Part shown: in pieces, positions 1-7,257 of the stretch
Position numbering within the stretch: position 1 is the first letter of the stretch
Layout of the letters: each line of letters opens with the position of its first letter
Source of the DNA: GCA-2687515 sp002687515
GTDB taxonomy: Bacteria > Pseudomonadota > Alphaproteobacteria > Rhodospirillales > UBA2165
Direction of reading: 5' to 3'
DNA: 26,944 bases
Assembly (NCBI GenBank): GCA_030745835.1
Contig: JASLNU010000118.1
Coordinates: 1 to 26,944, forward strand
Made by a program: the position numbers and the translations under genes
Notes under the pieces: generated by a model
What the model saw: the letters and a program-made list of their open reading frames with translations, nothing else
Database searches by the model: none
Told to the model about the DNA's origin: nothing

Positions 1-216
1 TCGCATGGCGATGCATTGGCATCGGCAAAGATGTGCGACGACGTCCACGGGTCAAAAGCACCCGGCCTGCGGTGGGTCAAATCGGCTGCCCGGGGGCGTT
101 GCGGCACTTGCCCGATGGATCCGCATCGCGCCGCGCACCGCGCCTACCCGGAAAACCGATTTGTTCCCATCAAATTGATTCATATCTATCCGGAACCGCT
201 CTAGGGTCCGGGACCG
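1..216. other. No gene recognised at left edge
   Basis: I see no convincing coding region here. The short open frames on both strands are Arg/Pro-rich low-complexity translations typical of GC-rich non-coding DNA and match no family I know. A 15-base string at 190-204 (CCGGAACCGCTCTAG) recurs at 16343-16357, which may reflect a dispersed short repeat or chance. Confidence 0.5.
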
Positions 217-507
217 TCACACCAAGCTCGAAACCGTGATTTCGATCTCCTCGCCGTGCTTGGCCTCCGCGACCTCAAGTTCGTAGTGAGCCTGCAGGTT
301 CATCCAGAACTTAGACGTGTTCCCAAAAAACTTGGCAAGACGCAGGGCCGTGTCGCCGGTAACGCCGCGCTGGCCGTTGACGATAGCGGTGATGCGGTTG
401 GCCGGGACGCGCAATTCCATCGCCAGTTTGCTGGCCGACATGTTGTGTGGTTTCAGAAACTCTTCCAGGAGTATCTCTCCGGGGTGGATGGGATTTTTTA
501 TGGACAT
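217..507 (-). CDS. higA: HigA-type antitoxin (XRE-family HTH)
   Basis: The 96-residue protein is the antitoxin and DNA-binding half of a HigBA type II toxin-antitoxin pair. It opens with the family signature NPIHPGEILLEEFL (residues 4-18). A helix-turn-helix follows around residues 24-60 (SASKLAMELRVPANRITAIVNGQRGVTGDTALRLAKFF), and the NTSKFWMNLQAHYEL segment is typical of the HigA/VapI family. Length is normal. It lies 24 bp downstream of the toxin gene in the same operon, in the toxin-first order characteristic of higBA. By family knowledge HigA neutralises HigB and represses the operon promoter. The AT-rich palindrome upstream of the toxin gene is a candidate operator. Identification is firm; activity is not shown by sequence. 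Confidence 0.93.
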   Translation of the reverse strand: MSIKNPIHPGEILLEEFLKPHNMSASKLAMELRVPANRITAIVNGQRGVTGDTALRLAKFFGNTSKFWMNLQAHYELEVAEAKHGEEIEITVSSLV

Positions 508-531
508 GGCGCTTTCCTTTTGTATCAGCCC

Positions 532-810
532 TCAATGGTAATCGACGATTTCGACATCGTGGGCGTCACCGTTCCGCCAAACGAAGCAGATACGGAACTG
601 ATCGTTTATTCGGATCGAATATTGCCCCTTGCGGTTGCCTTTTAAAGCTTCCAGACGGTTATTCGGCGGCACCCGCAGATCAATCAGCTGATGCGCATCG
701 TCGATAATCCGCAACTTCCGTTCCGCTGGCCGGGCAAATTGTTCGAATCTTTTCACAGACTCGCCTTTGTAAAGTTTTTCGGTGTCTTTGCTTTTAAATG
801 ACCGGATCAT
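532..810 (-). CDS. higB: HigB-type toxin (RelE/ParE superfamily mRNA interferase)
   Basis: The 92-residue protein matches the HigB host-inhibition toxin family, which cleaves mRNA on the ribosome. Family signatures include MIRSFKSKDTEKLY at the N-terminus, the segment IDLRVPPNNRLEALKGNRKGQYSI (basic and RNA-binding in the family) and the C-terminal strands FRICFVW and DVEIVDYH. I chose the ATG at 810 because homologues begin at this MIxSF motif; an in-frame TTG 19 codons upstream would add a hydrophobic tail not seen in the family. No clear Shine-Dalgarno sequence precedes the ATG: the upstream bases are almost all A/T, so the message may be leaderless or weakly translated, which suits a toxin. 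The antitoxin gene follows 24 bp downstream. Confidence 0.92.
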   Translation of the reverse strand: MIRSFKSKDTEKLYKGESVKRFEQFARPAERKLRIIDDAHQLIDLRVPPNNRLEALKGNRKGQYSIRINDQFRICFVWRNGDAHDVEIVDYH

Positions 811-821
811 ATATATAACAT

Positions 822-831
822 AATACGTATT
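822..831 (-). promoter_or_regulatory. Candidate higBA operator palindrome
   Basis: A perfect 10-bp palindrome, AATACGTATT, lies 11 bp upstream of the higB start codon inside an AT-rich stretch that should also hold the promoter (hexamers resembling TATTAT and TTATAT occur on the minus strand). HigA proteins autoregulate through short palindromes placed like this. Assigning the site to HigA is inference. Confidence 0.4.
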
Positions 832-985
832 CCGTAAAAAATAAAAGCATATAAAACTGTTTCGCAACGTGCTTTTTTTCCGGGTAAAACGAATGTATTA
901 GTTCGGGCAATCGTTATGTAAATCTATTCGCTTCTGCCGCGCATTAGAGGTGGGCCGGGCGATCATTCAGGAGGGAACCAAAATC

Positions 986-1921
986 ATGGCTGACACGGAT
1001 TTAAACCAAGCGAGCGTCGGATGGATCGGCACCGGGCGCATGGGCTTTGCCATGGCCAGGCGCCTGTTGGATGCCGGCGTCGAACTATCGGTCTGGAACC
1101 GGACCCGGGAGAAGGCGGAGCCGTTGGCCGAGCTCGGCGCCACCATCGTCGACAATCCGCGCGATCTGGCCGGCAACGACATCGTCTTTACCATTTTGGC
1201 CAACGACGCCAATTTCACCGAAGTGACCACCGGCGAGGGCGGGCTGCTGGCCGAAGGCGGTCCGAACCCGGGCGTCATGGTCGATTTAACGACCATTTCC
1301 GAGAACGCGTCGCGTAACGTTCGCGAGATTGCGGCGGCGCGCGGCACCGCCATGATCGACGCGCCGGTGAGTGGCAATGACAAGGCGGTGGAAGCCGGCG
1401 CCATCAGCATCATTTCCTCCGGCGAGAAGGCCGCCTTCGATAAGGCCCAGCCCTATCTGGCCGTTATCGGCAAGAGCGTCTCCTACGCCGGCGATGGCGA
1501 AAAAGCGCGCATGGTGAAGATTTGCCATAACGTTTTTCTCGGCATCGTTGCCCAATCGATGGCCGAAATCGCGGTGCTGGCGGAAAAAGGCGGCGTGCCG
1601 CGCCACGCCTTCCTCGAATTCCTCAACCACAGCGTCATGGGCTCCACCTTTTCCGCCTACAAGACGCCGGCCTATGTGAATTTGGACTTCACGCCCACCT
1701 TCACGCCGGTGTTGCTGCGCAAGGATATGGATCTCGGCCTCGCCGCGGCGCGCGAACTGGGCGTGCCGATGCCGGTGGCGGCGTCCGCCCGCGAATGCGT
1801 GCAGGCGCTGATCGGCAACGGTTATGTGGACTGCGACTTCGCCGCCCTGATCGAGCAGGAAGCCAAGAACGCCGGCTATAAGATCGAATCCGAAGACATC
1901 GAGGTGGGCACCGGGCTTTAA
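986..1921 (+). CDS. NAD(P)-dependent beta-hydroxyacid dehydrogenase (3-hydroxyisobutyrate dehydrogenase family)
   Basis: The 311-residue protein belongs to the 3-hydroxyisobutyrate / tartronate-semialdehyde reductase family, which interconverts beta-hydroxy acids and semialdehydes with NAD(P). The Rossmann motif VGWIGTGRMG is at residues 11-20, and the substrate-loop motif DAPVSG at about 125-130. The catalytic lysine motif GDGEKARMVKICHN spans about 169-182 (Lys178 and Asn182). The start at 986 is preferred over an in-frame start at 950 because AGGAGGG sits about 10 bp upstream and the N-terminus then fits the family. It is transcribed alone, converging on the molybdenum hydroxylase gene with only 12 bp between stop codons. 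It could reduce or oxidise a semialdehyde in the catabolic programme of this region, but the substrate is unknown. Confidence 0.88.
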   Translation: MADTDLNQASVGWIGTGRMGFAMARRLLDAGVELSVWNRTREKAEPLAELGATIVDNPRDLAGNDIVFTILANDANFTEVTTGEGGLLAEGGPNPGVMVDLTTISENASRNVREIAAARGTAMIDAPVSGNDKAVEAGAISIISSGEKAAFDKAQPYLAVIGKSVSYAGDGEKARMVKICHNVFLGIVAQSMAEIAVLAEKGGVPRHAFLEFLNHSVMGSTFSAYKTPAYVNLDFTPTFTPVLLRKDMDLGLAAARELGVPMPVAASARECVQALIGNGYVDCDFAALIEQEAKNAGYKIESEDIEVGTGL

Positions 1922-1933
1922 CGGCGGCGCCGG

Positions 1934-4153
1934 TCAGCCTTGTTCCGGCGGTCCGGCGCCGATCGGAAGCCGCCGCCTTCGCCCGCCGCCGGCGGCGTGG
2001 ACGGCGTTGGCGATGGCCGCCGCGACCGGCGCGATGGCCGGCTCGCCGGCGCCGACCGGGGGCGCGCCCGGCGGTTGGATCAGGGCCACCTCCACATCCG
2101 GGGCCTCGGCCTGGCGGAGCAATTGATAGCCGTCGAAATTGTCGGTCTCCGGCCGGGTGCCCTTGAAATTCATCTCCTCGCCGAGGGCCATGCCGCAGCC
2201 CCAGATGACGTTGCCGATGATCTGCTGCTCGACTTGATCGGGGTTGAGTACCAGCCCGCAATCCTGGGCGCACCAGACTTTCTCGACGCTCAATTCCTGA
2301 TCCGGGCCGATCCGCACCTCGGCGACAGCGGCGACATGGGTCTTGCCGCGGTAGACGGCGCCGGCCAGTCCGAGCCCGGTGCCGGGCGCCGTCGGGCGGC
2401 CCCACCCGGCCATCTTCGCCGCCTGTTTCAGGACCGGACCCAAACGCTCGATCCCGGGCCGGAGGTTTTTCAAGCGCAGTTGCAGGGGATCGATGCCGGC
2501 CTTAACCGCCAGTTCGTCGACCATGCTTTCGATGGCGAAAGCGTTGGGCGCCGCGCCGAGGCCGCGCCAGGCACCGGTCGGCACCGGGATACGGATGTCG
2601 GAATAGCGGATCAATGCGTTTTCGAACGCGTAGGGTGGAAGCGCGCCGCGCGAGGTGCCGAAATCGGCCAGCATATCGAAGACCCACCACAGGTTTTCCG
2701 GAATCGCGGCGGAAGTGAAGATGATCGGCGCCGACATGAAATCGTGCCGCCAATGGCTGATTTTCCCTTCCGGCGTCACCTCGGCCTCGATCTCGTGGAA
2801 ATAGGGCGGCTGGAAATAGTTTTGGCGGAACTCGTCTTCGCGCGACCATTGCACCTTGACCGGGCGGCCGCTCCTGGCCGACAGGATGGCGGCGTGTTCC
2901 GCCGGCTGACAGGGCACGCGTCCGCCGAAGCCGCCGCCCATGCGCATCGGATGAAGGATCACCTGGTCGCGCCCGCGCCCCAATATCTGGGCGATCCTGT
3001 TACGGATGAAAAATGGCGCCTGGGTTCCGCACCAGACCTGAACCTTATCTTTTTGCACCCAGGCCAGGCCGGCGCGCGGCTCCATCGCCGCGTGCGCCAG
3101 CAGCGTTGATTGGTAGCGGCTGGTGATGCGCTGGCCGTCTTTGGCGGCGGGCTTGCCGATATCGCCCTCGGACAGCAACTCATGTTCGAATTCGCGCCTC
3201 GGCGCCTCCCATTGGGCGCGGATTTCGTCGGCCGGGCTTAGCGTGCTGGCGGAATCGCCAAGCTCCCACCGGGCTTTAATGGCATCCAGCGCCGGGCCCA
3301 CCTGATGCGCGGCTTCGGCAACGATGCCGGCGAAGCTTTCGGAAAGATCGACCACGGCGGCGATCACGCCGGGCATTTTTTCCGCCCGCGACGGATCAAC
3401 CGATTTTAGCCGCGCGCCCGGGTCCGGCGGCATCAAAACGCCGCCATGGGCCATGTCCGGCAACGCCGCGTCGCGGCTGAAACGGGTCTTGCCGGTGACG
3501 ATGCCCTCGATATCGCCATCGGTGAACGCCTTGCCGATGGAATTGTAACGGCCCCGGCGGGTCAGCGCGTAACGGCCCGGCGGGGCGGCCAGCGTGTCGT
3601 CGCCGGCCTCCAGAATCTCGGTCTCGCCAAGCAGATCGGTATAGGCGGCGGTCCTGCCGTCCGCCAAGGTAAAGCCGCCTTGCCGGTCCAGGATATCGGT
3701 TGCCGCGAGTTTGAATTTTTGCGCTGCGCGCAGCCGCAAACTTTCCCGCAAGGAGGCGGCGGCATAAGAGACCGGATCGAAAAACACCTCGATGCTTTCA
3801 CTGCCGACGGTCATCTTGAAGGGCACGACCTGGCCGGTGGCCGGAACGGCGCGTTCGATCATGGCGGCGGGGATGTTCAGTTCCTCCGCCACCACCTGCA
3901 CCAGGCCGAGGGACGGACCCTGGCCCATCTCCATGCGCGGGCAGTAAAACCTGACTTGCCCGCCGGGCAGCATCTGTACCCAGGCGGCGGCGTCCTCCAG
4001 TTCGGGATTGGCGCGCTCGGGCAGCGCCGGCAGGACCCCGGAACAGGATGCCAGAACCGTCAACCCCGCCGCCGACCAGCCGGTTTTCACCAGGAATTCC
4101 CGGCGCGTCAGGCGGGCGCTATCTTGATCGGTGATGTTCTCAGGCGCGTTCAC
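1934..4153 (-). CDS. Molybdopterin-binding oxidoreductase large subunit, IorB type, Tat-exported
   Basis: The 739-residue protein resembles the beta subunit of isoquinoline 1-oxidoreductase-type molybdenum hydroxylases, which oxidise aldehydes or N-heteroaromatics. A twin-arginine motif TRREFLVK (residues 16-23) precedes a hydrophobic stretch ending in LASC (Cys37). This suggests Tat export and possibly a lipidated cysteine, as is common in this family. Molybdopterin-domain signatures follow: GGGFGGR in the middle of the chain, and the C-terminal GAGEPAIAP, whose Glu corresponds to the catalytic base of the family. Length is normal. It overlaps the upstream 2Fe-2S subunit gene by 4 bp (ATGA), so the two are translationally coupled. 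No cytochrome c or maturation (XdhC-like) gene is adjacent, so the electron acceptor is not encoded here. Confidence 0.9.
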   Translation of the reverse strand: MNAPENITDQDSARLTRREFLVKTGWSAAGLTVLASCSGVLPALPERANPELEDAAAWVQMLPGGQVRFYCPRMEMGQGPSLGLVQVVAEELNIPAAMIERAVPATGQVVPFKMTVGSESIEVFFDPVSYAAASLRESLRLRAAQKFKLAATDILDRQGGFTLADGRTAAYTDLLGETEILEAGDDTLAAPPGRYALTRRGRYNSIGKAFTDGDIEGIVTGKTRFSRDAALPDMAHGGVLMPPDPGARLKSVDPSRAEKMPGVIAAVVDLSESFAGIVAEAAHQVGPALDAIKARWELGDSASTLSPADEIRAQWEAPRREFEHELLSEGDIGKPAAKDGQRITSRYQSTLLAHAAMEPRAGLAWVQKDKVQVWCGTQAPFFIRNRIAQILGRGRDQVILHPMRMGGGFGGRVPCQPAEHAAILSARSGRPVKVQWSREDEFRQNYFQPPYFHEIEAEVTPEGKISHWRHDFMSAPIIFTSAAIPENLWWVFDMLADFGTSRGALPPYAFENALIRYSDIRIPVPTGAWRGLGAAPNAFAIESMVDELAVKAGIDPLQLRLKNLRPGIERLGPVLKQAAKMAGWGRPTAPGTGLGLAGAVYRGKTHVAAVAEVRIGPDQELSVEKVWCAQDCGLVLNPDQVEQQIIGNVIWGCGMALGEEMNFKGTRPETDNFDGYQLLRQAEAPDVEVALIQPPGAPPVGAGEPAIAPVAAAIANAVHAAGGGRRRRLPIGAGPPEQG

Positions 4154-4614
4154 TTCGGCGCTCCTTCCGATACCCGCCGGATGGCTTTGCGGATACGCCC
4201 GTAGGTGCCGCAGCGGCAGAGGTTGCCGTTCATGGCATCGCGGATTTCCGCGTCACTGGGTTTGGGATTTTCCTTCAGAAGGGCGGCGGCGGTCATGATC
4301 TGGCCCGGCTGGCAATAGCCGCACTGGGGCACGCTCTCGGCGATCCAGGCTTTTTGCAGCGGGTGCAGGCTGTCCGCGGCGCTCGGGCCCAAGCCCTCGA
4401 TGGTGGTGACCCGGGCGCCCTCGGCCTCGCCGGCGCTGATTTGGCAGGAGCGTTCCGCGCGGCCGTTCAAATGCACCGTGCAGGCGCCGCATTGGCCGAT
4501 GCCGCATCCGAATTTGGTGCCGGTGAGACCCAGATGGTCGCGCAGGAAATCGACCAGGCGCACCTCCTTCAACGGGGATGGCACTTCGACCTCGGTGCCA
4601 TTCAACAAAATCAT
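4150..4614 (-). CDS. 2Fe-2S subunit of molybdenum hydroxylase, IorA type
   Basis: The 154-residue protein is the small iron-sulfur subunit that passes electrons from the molybdopterin subunit. All eight cluster cysteines are present. The plant-ferredoxin-type set is FGCGIGQCGAC plus C57 (Cys37, 42, 45, 57). The second, helical-domain set is CGYCQPG and NLCRCGTY (Cys98, 101, 133, 135). Size and order match IorA/CoxS/YagT-type proteins. It is the first gene of a two-gene operon and overlaps the large subunit by 4 bp. It carries no signal peptide itself, as expected if it hitch-hikes through Tat with its partner. A following open frame extending to 4744 in another phase is a shadow. Confidence 0.94.
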   Translation of the reverse strand: MILLNGTEVEVPSPLKEVRLVDFLRDHLGLTGTKFGCGIGQCGACTVHLNGRAERSCQISAGEAEGARVTTIEGLGPSAADSLHPLQKAWIAESVPQCGYCQPGQIMTAAALLKENPKPSDAEIRDAMNGNLCRCGTYGRIRKAIRRVSEGAPK

Positions 4615-4747
4615 ATGATGGCGCCTTTCGCCTCGCGCATCTTCTCGATACCGTGATCATAGCCGCCCTCGGCACATAAAACTTGAATAATCGCAGCAAA
4701 TTTGCCGCTTCGCGGGATTCAAATGGGTGTGCATAAAAAAACATGCC

Positions 4748-4774
4748 GGAATCGCATTTTTTTTCCGCGATTCC
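4748..4774. promoter_or_regulatory. Inverted repeat in divergent intergenic region
   Basis: GGAATCGC (4748-4755) and GCGATTCC (4767-4774) form a perfect 8-bp stem with an 11-base T-rich loop. It lies in the AT-rich 283-bp gap between the divergent genes starting at 4614 and 4898. It may be an operator or transcript hairpin; its function is unknown. Confidence 0.3.
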
Positions 4775-4897
4775 CCTTTAATATTTGGCCACGAATACAA
4801 TATTATTTTTAAGCGGTGCTAATCCGCGCGGCGCCGGCACCAGGGCCATCGGCGGCGTATTTCCGGTATGCAATATTGACTAGACGGCGATAGGACC

Positions 4898-5236
4898 ATG
4901 ACTGAACAGGCTCAAAGCAACGACAATACCTTTGTCGGTATCATGATCATGAAAGACGGCAAATGGGCGCCGCACAGCAAATATGACGAAAAAACCCTCG
5001 GCAGCGCGTTGTTGAAGGCCAAGGAACTGGACAAAGATTCCGATATCGAGGGCGTCAAGGTGATGAAGATATCGGCCAGCAAATCCATCGAAGACAAGGA
5101 GATTTGGGTGAGCCCGCGCTTCCAGGCGCGCACCAAAGCCGAGAGCGCGGCCAAGCTTCGTGAAGGCGAGAACCAGACCCGGCAGCACCTTGCCGAAGTA
5201 TATGCCGCGCGCAAGACCGGCGTGCGAGTTAAATAG
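4898..5236 (+). CDS. Small hypothetical protein
   Basis: This 112-residue, Lys/Glu-rich soluble protein has no signal peptide or membrane segment and I recognise no named family. The N-terminal part (FVGIMIMKDGKWAPHSKYDE) reads like a beta-strand pair. The middle (LGSALLKAKELDKDSDIEGVKVMKI) looks like a helix followed by a strand, reminiscent of small alpha/beta proteins common in alphaproteobacteria. The C-terminal 40 residues are probably a charged helix. The start ATG at 4898 is preceded by AGGA at short spacing. Coding likelihood is supported by the reading frame ending 13 bp before a strong terminator hairpin and by its isolation between divergent and convergent neighbours. Function unknown. 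Confidence 0.7.
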   Translation: MTEQAQSNDNTFVGIMIMKDGKWAPHSKYDEKTLGSALLKAKELDKDSDIEGVKVMKISASKSIEDKEIWVSPRFQARTKAESAAKLREGENQTRQHLAEVYAARKTGVRVK

Positions 5237-5249
5237 GTCCGGTCCATAC

Positions 5250-5282
5250 AAAAAACCCCAGGGCGCCACCCCGGGGGTTTTT
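5250..5282. terminator. Bidirectional rho-independent terminator
   Basis: AAAAACCCC (5251-5259) pairs with GGGGTTTTT (5274-5282) across a GC-rich loop, giving a U-tract on either strand. It lies between the convergent genes ending at 5236 (plus) and 5304 (minus) and can terminate both transcripts. Confidence 0.85.
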
Positions 5283-5303
5283 CCTTGAAACCTCGAGGCC
5301 TGA

Positions 5304-6332
5304 TCAGGCTATTTCCGGCAAGTTCATGATTTTCGCCGCGTTGCGCCAGTAAAGGTCTTCGCGCCAATCGTCGTCGATCTCCAGCTCATCGAGGATCTTG
5401 ATGGTTTCGCGGATATACATCGGGCCTTTTTCCGGATCGAACGGCGCGTCGGAGGCGAACAAGACCCGGTCGCGGGGATAGTATTCGAGCCCGCAGACGG
5501 TCGCTTCCTTCGAGCCGAAGACGGCGGTATCGGCGTAGAAATCCTTGAAATATTCGGCGTGCGGTTTCTTCAGGCCGTCCTTGGCGTTCCGGTATTCATC
5601 GCCCGCCGGGCCCGAGGTGCGGTCGCCGAGGAACTGCCAGCCGGGTCCGGTGCGGCCCGAATGGAACGGGCTCAGCCCGCCCAGATGGTGGGTGATGATC
5701 TTGAAGTTTTCGAGCCTGTCGATCATCCCTGAAAACACCATGCGCGCCTGTGCGACACTGGTTTCGTAAGGCCAGCCGAAGGTCCACCAAATTTCGTATT
5801 TGGATTTATCCTCGTCCTTGTAATCGGCCATGTCGGCGCCGCGGGCAGGGTGCATCCAGATCGGGATATCGAGGTCGCTGGCGTTCTCGAAAATCTGGAA
5901 ATATTCCGGATTATCGAGGGCCCGGCCGGCGACATTGGTGAAAATCTGGATACCCAGCGCGCCCATGCCGTCCATCACCCGGTTGGTTTCGGCAACCGCC
6001 GCGTCCGGGTTGTTCATCGGCATGGAAGCGGTGAAGCCGGGGAACCGGTCCGGATATTTTTGGCAGATCTCGGCCATCCCGTCATTGGCGATGCGCGCCA
6101 TTTCGGGCGCCGTGTCCTTGTCGAACATGACTTCCAGCGGCGGCGCCGTCAGCGATAATATCTGCTGGTAGTCATCGAACATATCCATGACGCGGAAGCG
6201 TTCGTCCATATCCATCAGCATCGGCACCGAGCGCACGCGCTTGCCGAGATCTTCATATTCGCCGGCCAGTTCAATCATCTTGTCCCAGTAGGCGGTCGGG
6301 AAGATGTGGTTGAATGTGTCGACTTTTCTCAT
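5304..6332 (-). CDS. Amidohydrolase_2 (ACMSD-superfamily) hydrolase/decarboxylase with atypical HxH motif
   Basis: The 342-residue protein belongs to the aminocarboxymuconate-semialdehyde decarboxylase superfamily of TIM-barrel metal enzymes, which includes aromatic-acid decarboxylases and meta-pathway hydratases/hydrolases. Later metal and catalytic motifs are present: IPIWMHPARGAD (about residue 155), KIITHHLGG (about 213) and the aspartate motif VLFASDAPFD. The N-terminal motif, normally D-x-H-x-H-x-x-P, reads DTFNHIFP, so the first metal-binding His is Phe7 and only His9 remains. This may alter metal binding, or it may mark a known subfamily with a changed ligand. It is the last gene of the minus-strand run beginning at 8911, and its transcript ends at the bidirectional terminator. 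Substrate unknown. Confidence 0.85.
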   Translation of the reverse strand: MRKVDTFNHIFPTAYWDKMIELAGEYEDLGKRVRSVPMLMDMDERFRVMDMFDDYQQILSLTAPPLEVMFDKDTAPEMARIANDGMAEICQKYPDRFPGFTASMPMNNPDAAVAETNRVMDGMGALGIQIFTNVAGRALDNPEYFQIFENASDLDIPIWMHPARGADMADYKDEDKSKYEIWWTFGWPYETSVAQARMVFSGMIDRLENFKIITHHLGGLSPFHSGRTGPGWQFLGDRTSGPAGDEYRNAKDGLKKPHAEYFKDFYADTAVFGSKEATVCGLEYYPRDRVLFASDAPFDPEKGPMYIRETIKILDELEIDDDWREDLYWRNAAKIMNLPEIA

Positions 6333-6374
6333 GTCGGTTGTCCTTTCTTGGCGGTTTATCGGATGCGGCCGGGC

Positions 6375-6581
6375 CTATTCCCAGCCGTAAATTTCCAAGC
6401 TGGTTTCGCCGGCCGGCCCCGACACCGGATATGCCGGCCCGCAAACTTCGAATTCCTTTGCGCCCCGTTTGATCGCCGACGGCAAGGCGCCGATCTTGCC
6501 GCCCGCCTGGTGCATGCTGGCGGCCGAGATTTCGGCGGCCGCGGCGATCAGCTCCGCGAGAGGATGTCTGAAACCCGCCAT
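6375..6581 (-). pseudogene. Truncated RraA/HMG-aldolase-like protein (N-terminal fragment)
   Basis: The 68-residue frame aligns with the N-terminal domain of RraA-family aldolases: the segment ISAASMHQAGGKIGALPSAIK followed by FEVCGPAYPV corresponds to the 'x-VxDAxxxxG...L-x-P...CGxAxTV' region of the family. It then departs after SGPAG and stops 15 residues later, lacking the catalytic GxVxDGxxRD segment. It starts only 3 bp after the stop of a full-length paralogue (6585-7238), so it is translationally coupled, and the next gene begins 42 bp further on. A deletion remnant of a third tandem copy is the simplest reading. A small stable partner or regulatory protein is possible because the frame is clean and the spacing tight. 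Confidence 0.6.
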
Positions 6582-6584
6582 CGG

Positions 6585-7238
6585 CTATTTCTCCCGGCTC
6601 TGCAATTGGTGATAGCGGAATTCCTTGCGCGCCTCGTCGAGGCGCATGCCGCCGTCGATGGCGGCGCGGATATGTTCCTCCGCCGCCTCGATCTCGCCGC
6701 AGATTTTGAGGATATCATCGACCTTGGCCTTCGGCAGGCAGACGACACCGTCGGCATCGCCGAGCAATATATCGCCGGGCTCGACGCGGGCGCCGCCGAT
6801 GGAAACCGGAACGTTCAACTCATCGAGCTGCACCCGGTCCTTGCCGGTGCGCATCGACCATCCCCTGGAATAGACCGGATATTCCCGTTCCAGGGCCAGA
6901 TGCACATCGCGGCAATGGCCGTCGATGACGGTGCCCTCGACCCCCATTTTTTTGGCAAGGAAGGTCAGGATATCGCCCCAGACGGTCATGTCCTGGCGGC
7001 CGTGATTGTCGATCACCACCACTTCGCCCGGTTTCACATCGTCGATGTAATCGCCGACCGAGCCGGCCGGAATTTCGGCCGGCGTCATATGCATGGTGAA
7101 GGCGCGTCCGCACAGGCGGAATTTGGGGTCCAAGGGCTTGATGCCGAGACATTGCCCGGCGATGCCGAGCCGGTCCATGGCGTCCGAGACCGAGGAAGTG
7201 GAAAGGCTGCGCAGTTTGCCGATAATTTCGTCGCTCAT
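6585..7238 (-). CDS. RraA-family / HMG-CHA aldolase-like protein
   Basis: The 217-residue protein belongs to the RraA fold family, which includes class II pyruvate aldolases acting on 4-hydroxy-4-methyl- and 4-carboxy-4-hydroxy-2-oxoadipate in protocatechuate/gallate meta-cleavage. It carries the diagnostic metal/catalytic segment GTVIDGHCRD (Asp106, Arg110, Asp111). It also has the N-terminal SSVSDAMDRLG and CGRAFTM motifs and a downstream VEPGDILLGDADGVVCLP motif, all normal for the family. The C-terminal helix (EEHIRAAIDGG) is typical of aldolase members rather than of E. coli RraA, which regulates RNase E. It sits in an operon between a second full-length paralogue (7258-7914) and a truncated third. 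Aldolase or decarboxylase activity is the family expectation; the substrate is not readable. Confidence 0.87.
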   Translation of the reverse strand: MSDEIIGKLRSLSTSSVSDAMDRLGIAGQCLGIKPLDPKFRLCGRAFTMHMTPAEIPAGSVGDYIDDVKPGEVVVIDNHGRQDMTVWGDILTFLAKKMGVEGTVIDGHCRDVHLALEREYPVYSRGWSMRTGKDRVQLDELNVPVSIGGARVEPGDILLGDADGVVCLPKAKVDDILKICGEIEAAEEHIRAAIDGGMRLDEARKEFRYHQLQSREK

Positions 7239-7257
7239 AATTTTCCCTGGTTATTGA

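Noticed and set aside
1926..1960. GGCGCCGG/CCGGCGCC inverted repeat between convergent stops
   Set aside because: It is GC-only text in a very GC-rich context, partly inside the large-subunit coding region, with no U-tract. There is not enough to call a terminator.
1940..3109. 389-residue plus-strand frame opposite the molybdenum hydroxylase
   Set aside because: The translation is Arg/Gly-rich without motifs, opposite a gene with clear molybdopterin signatures.
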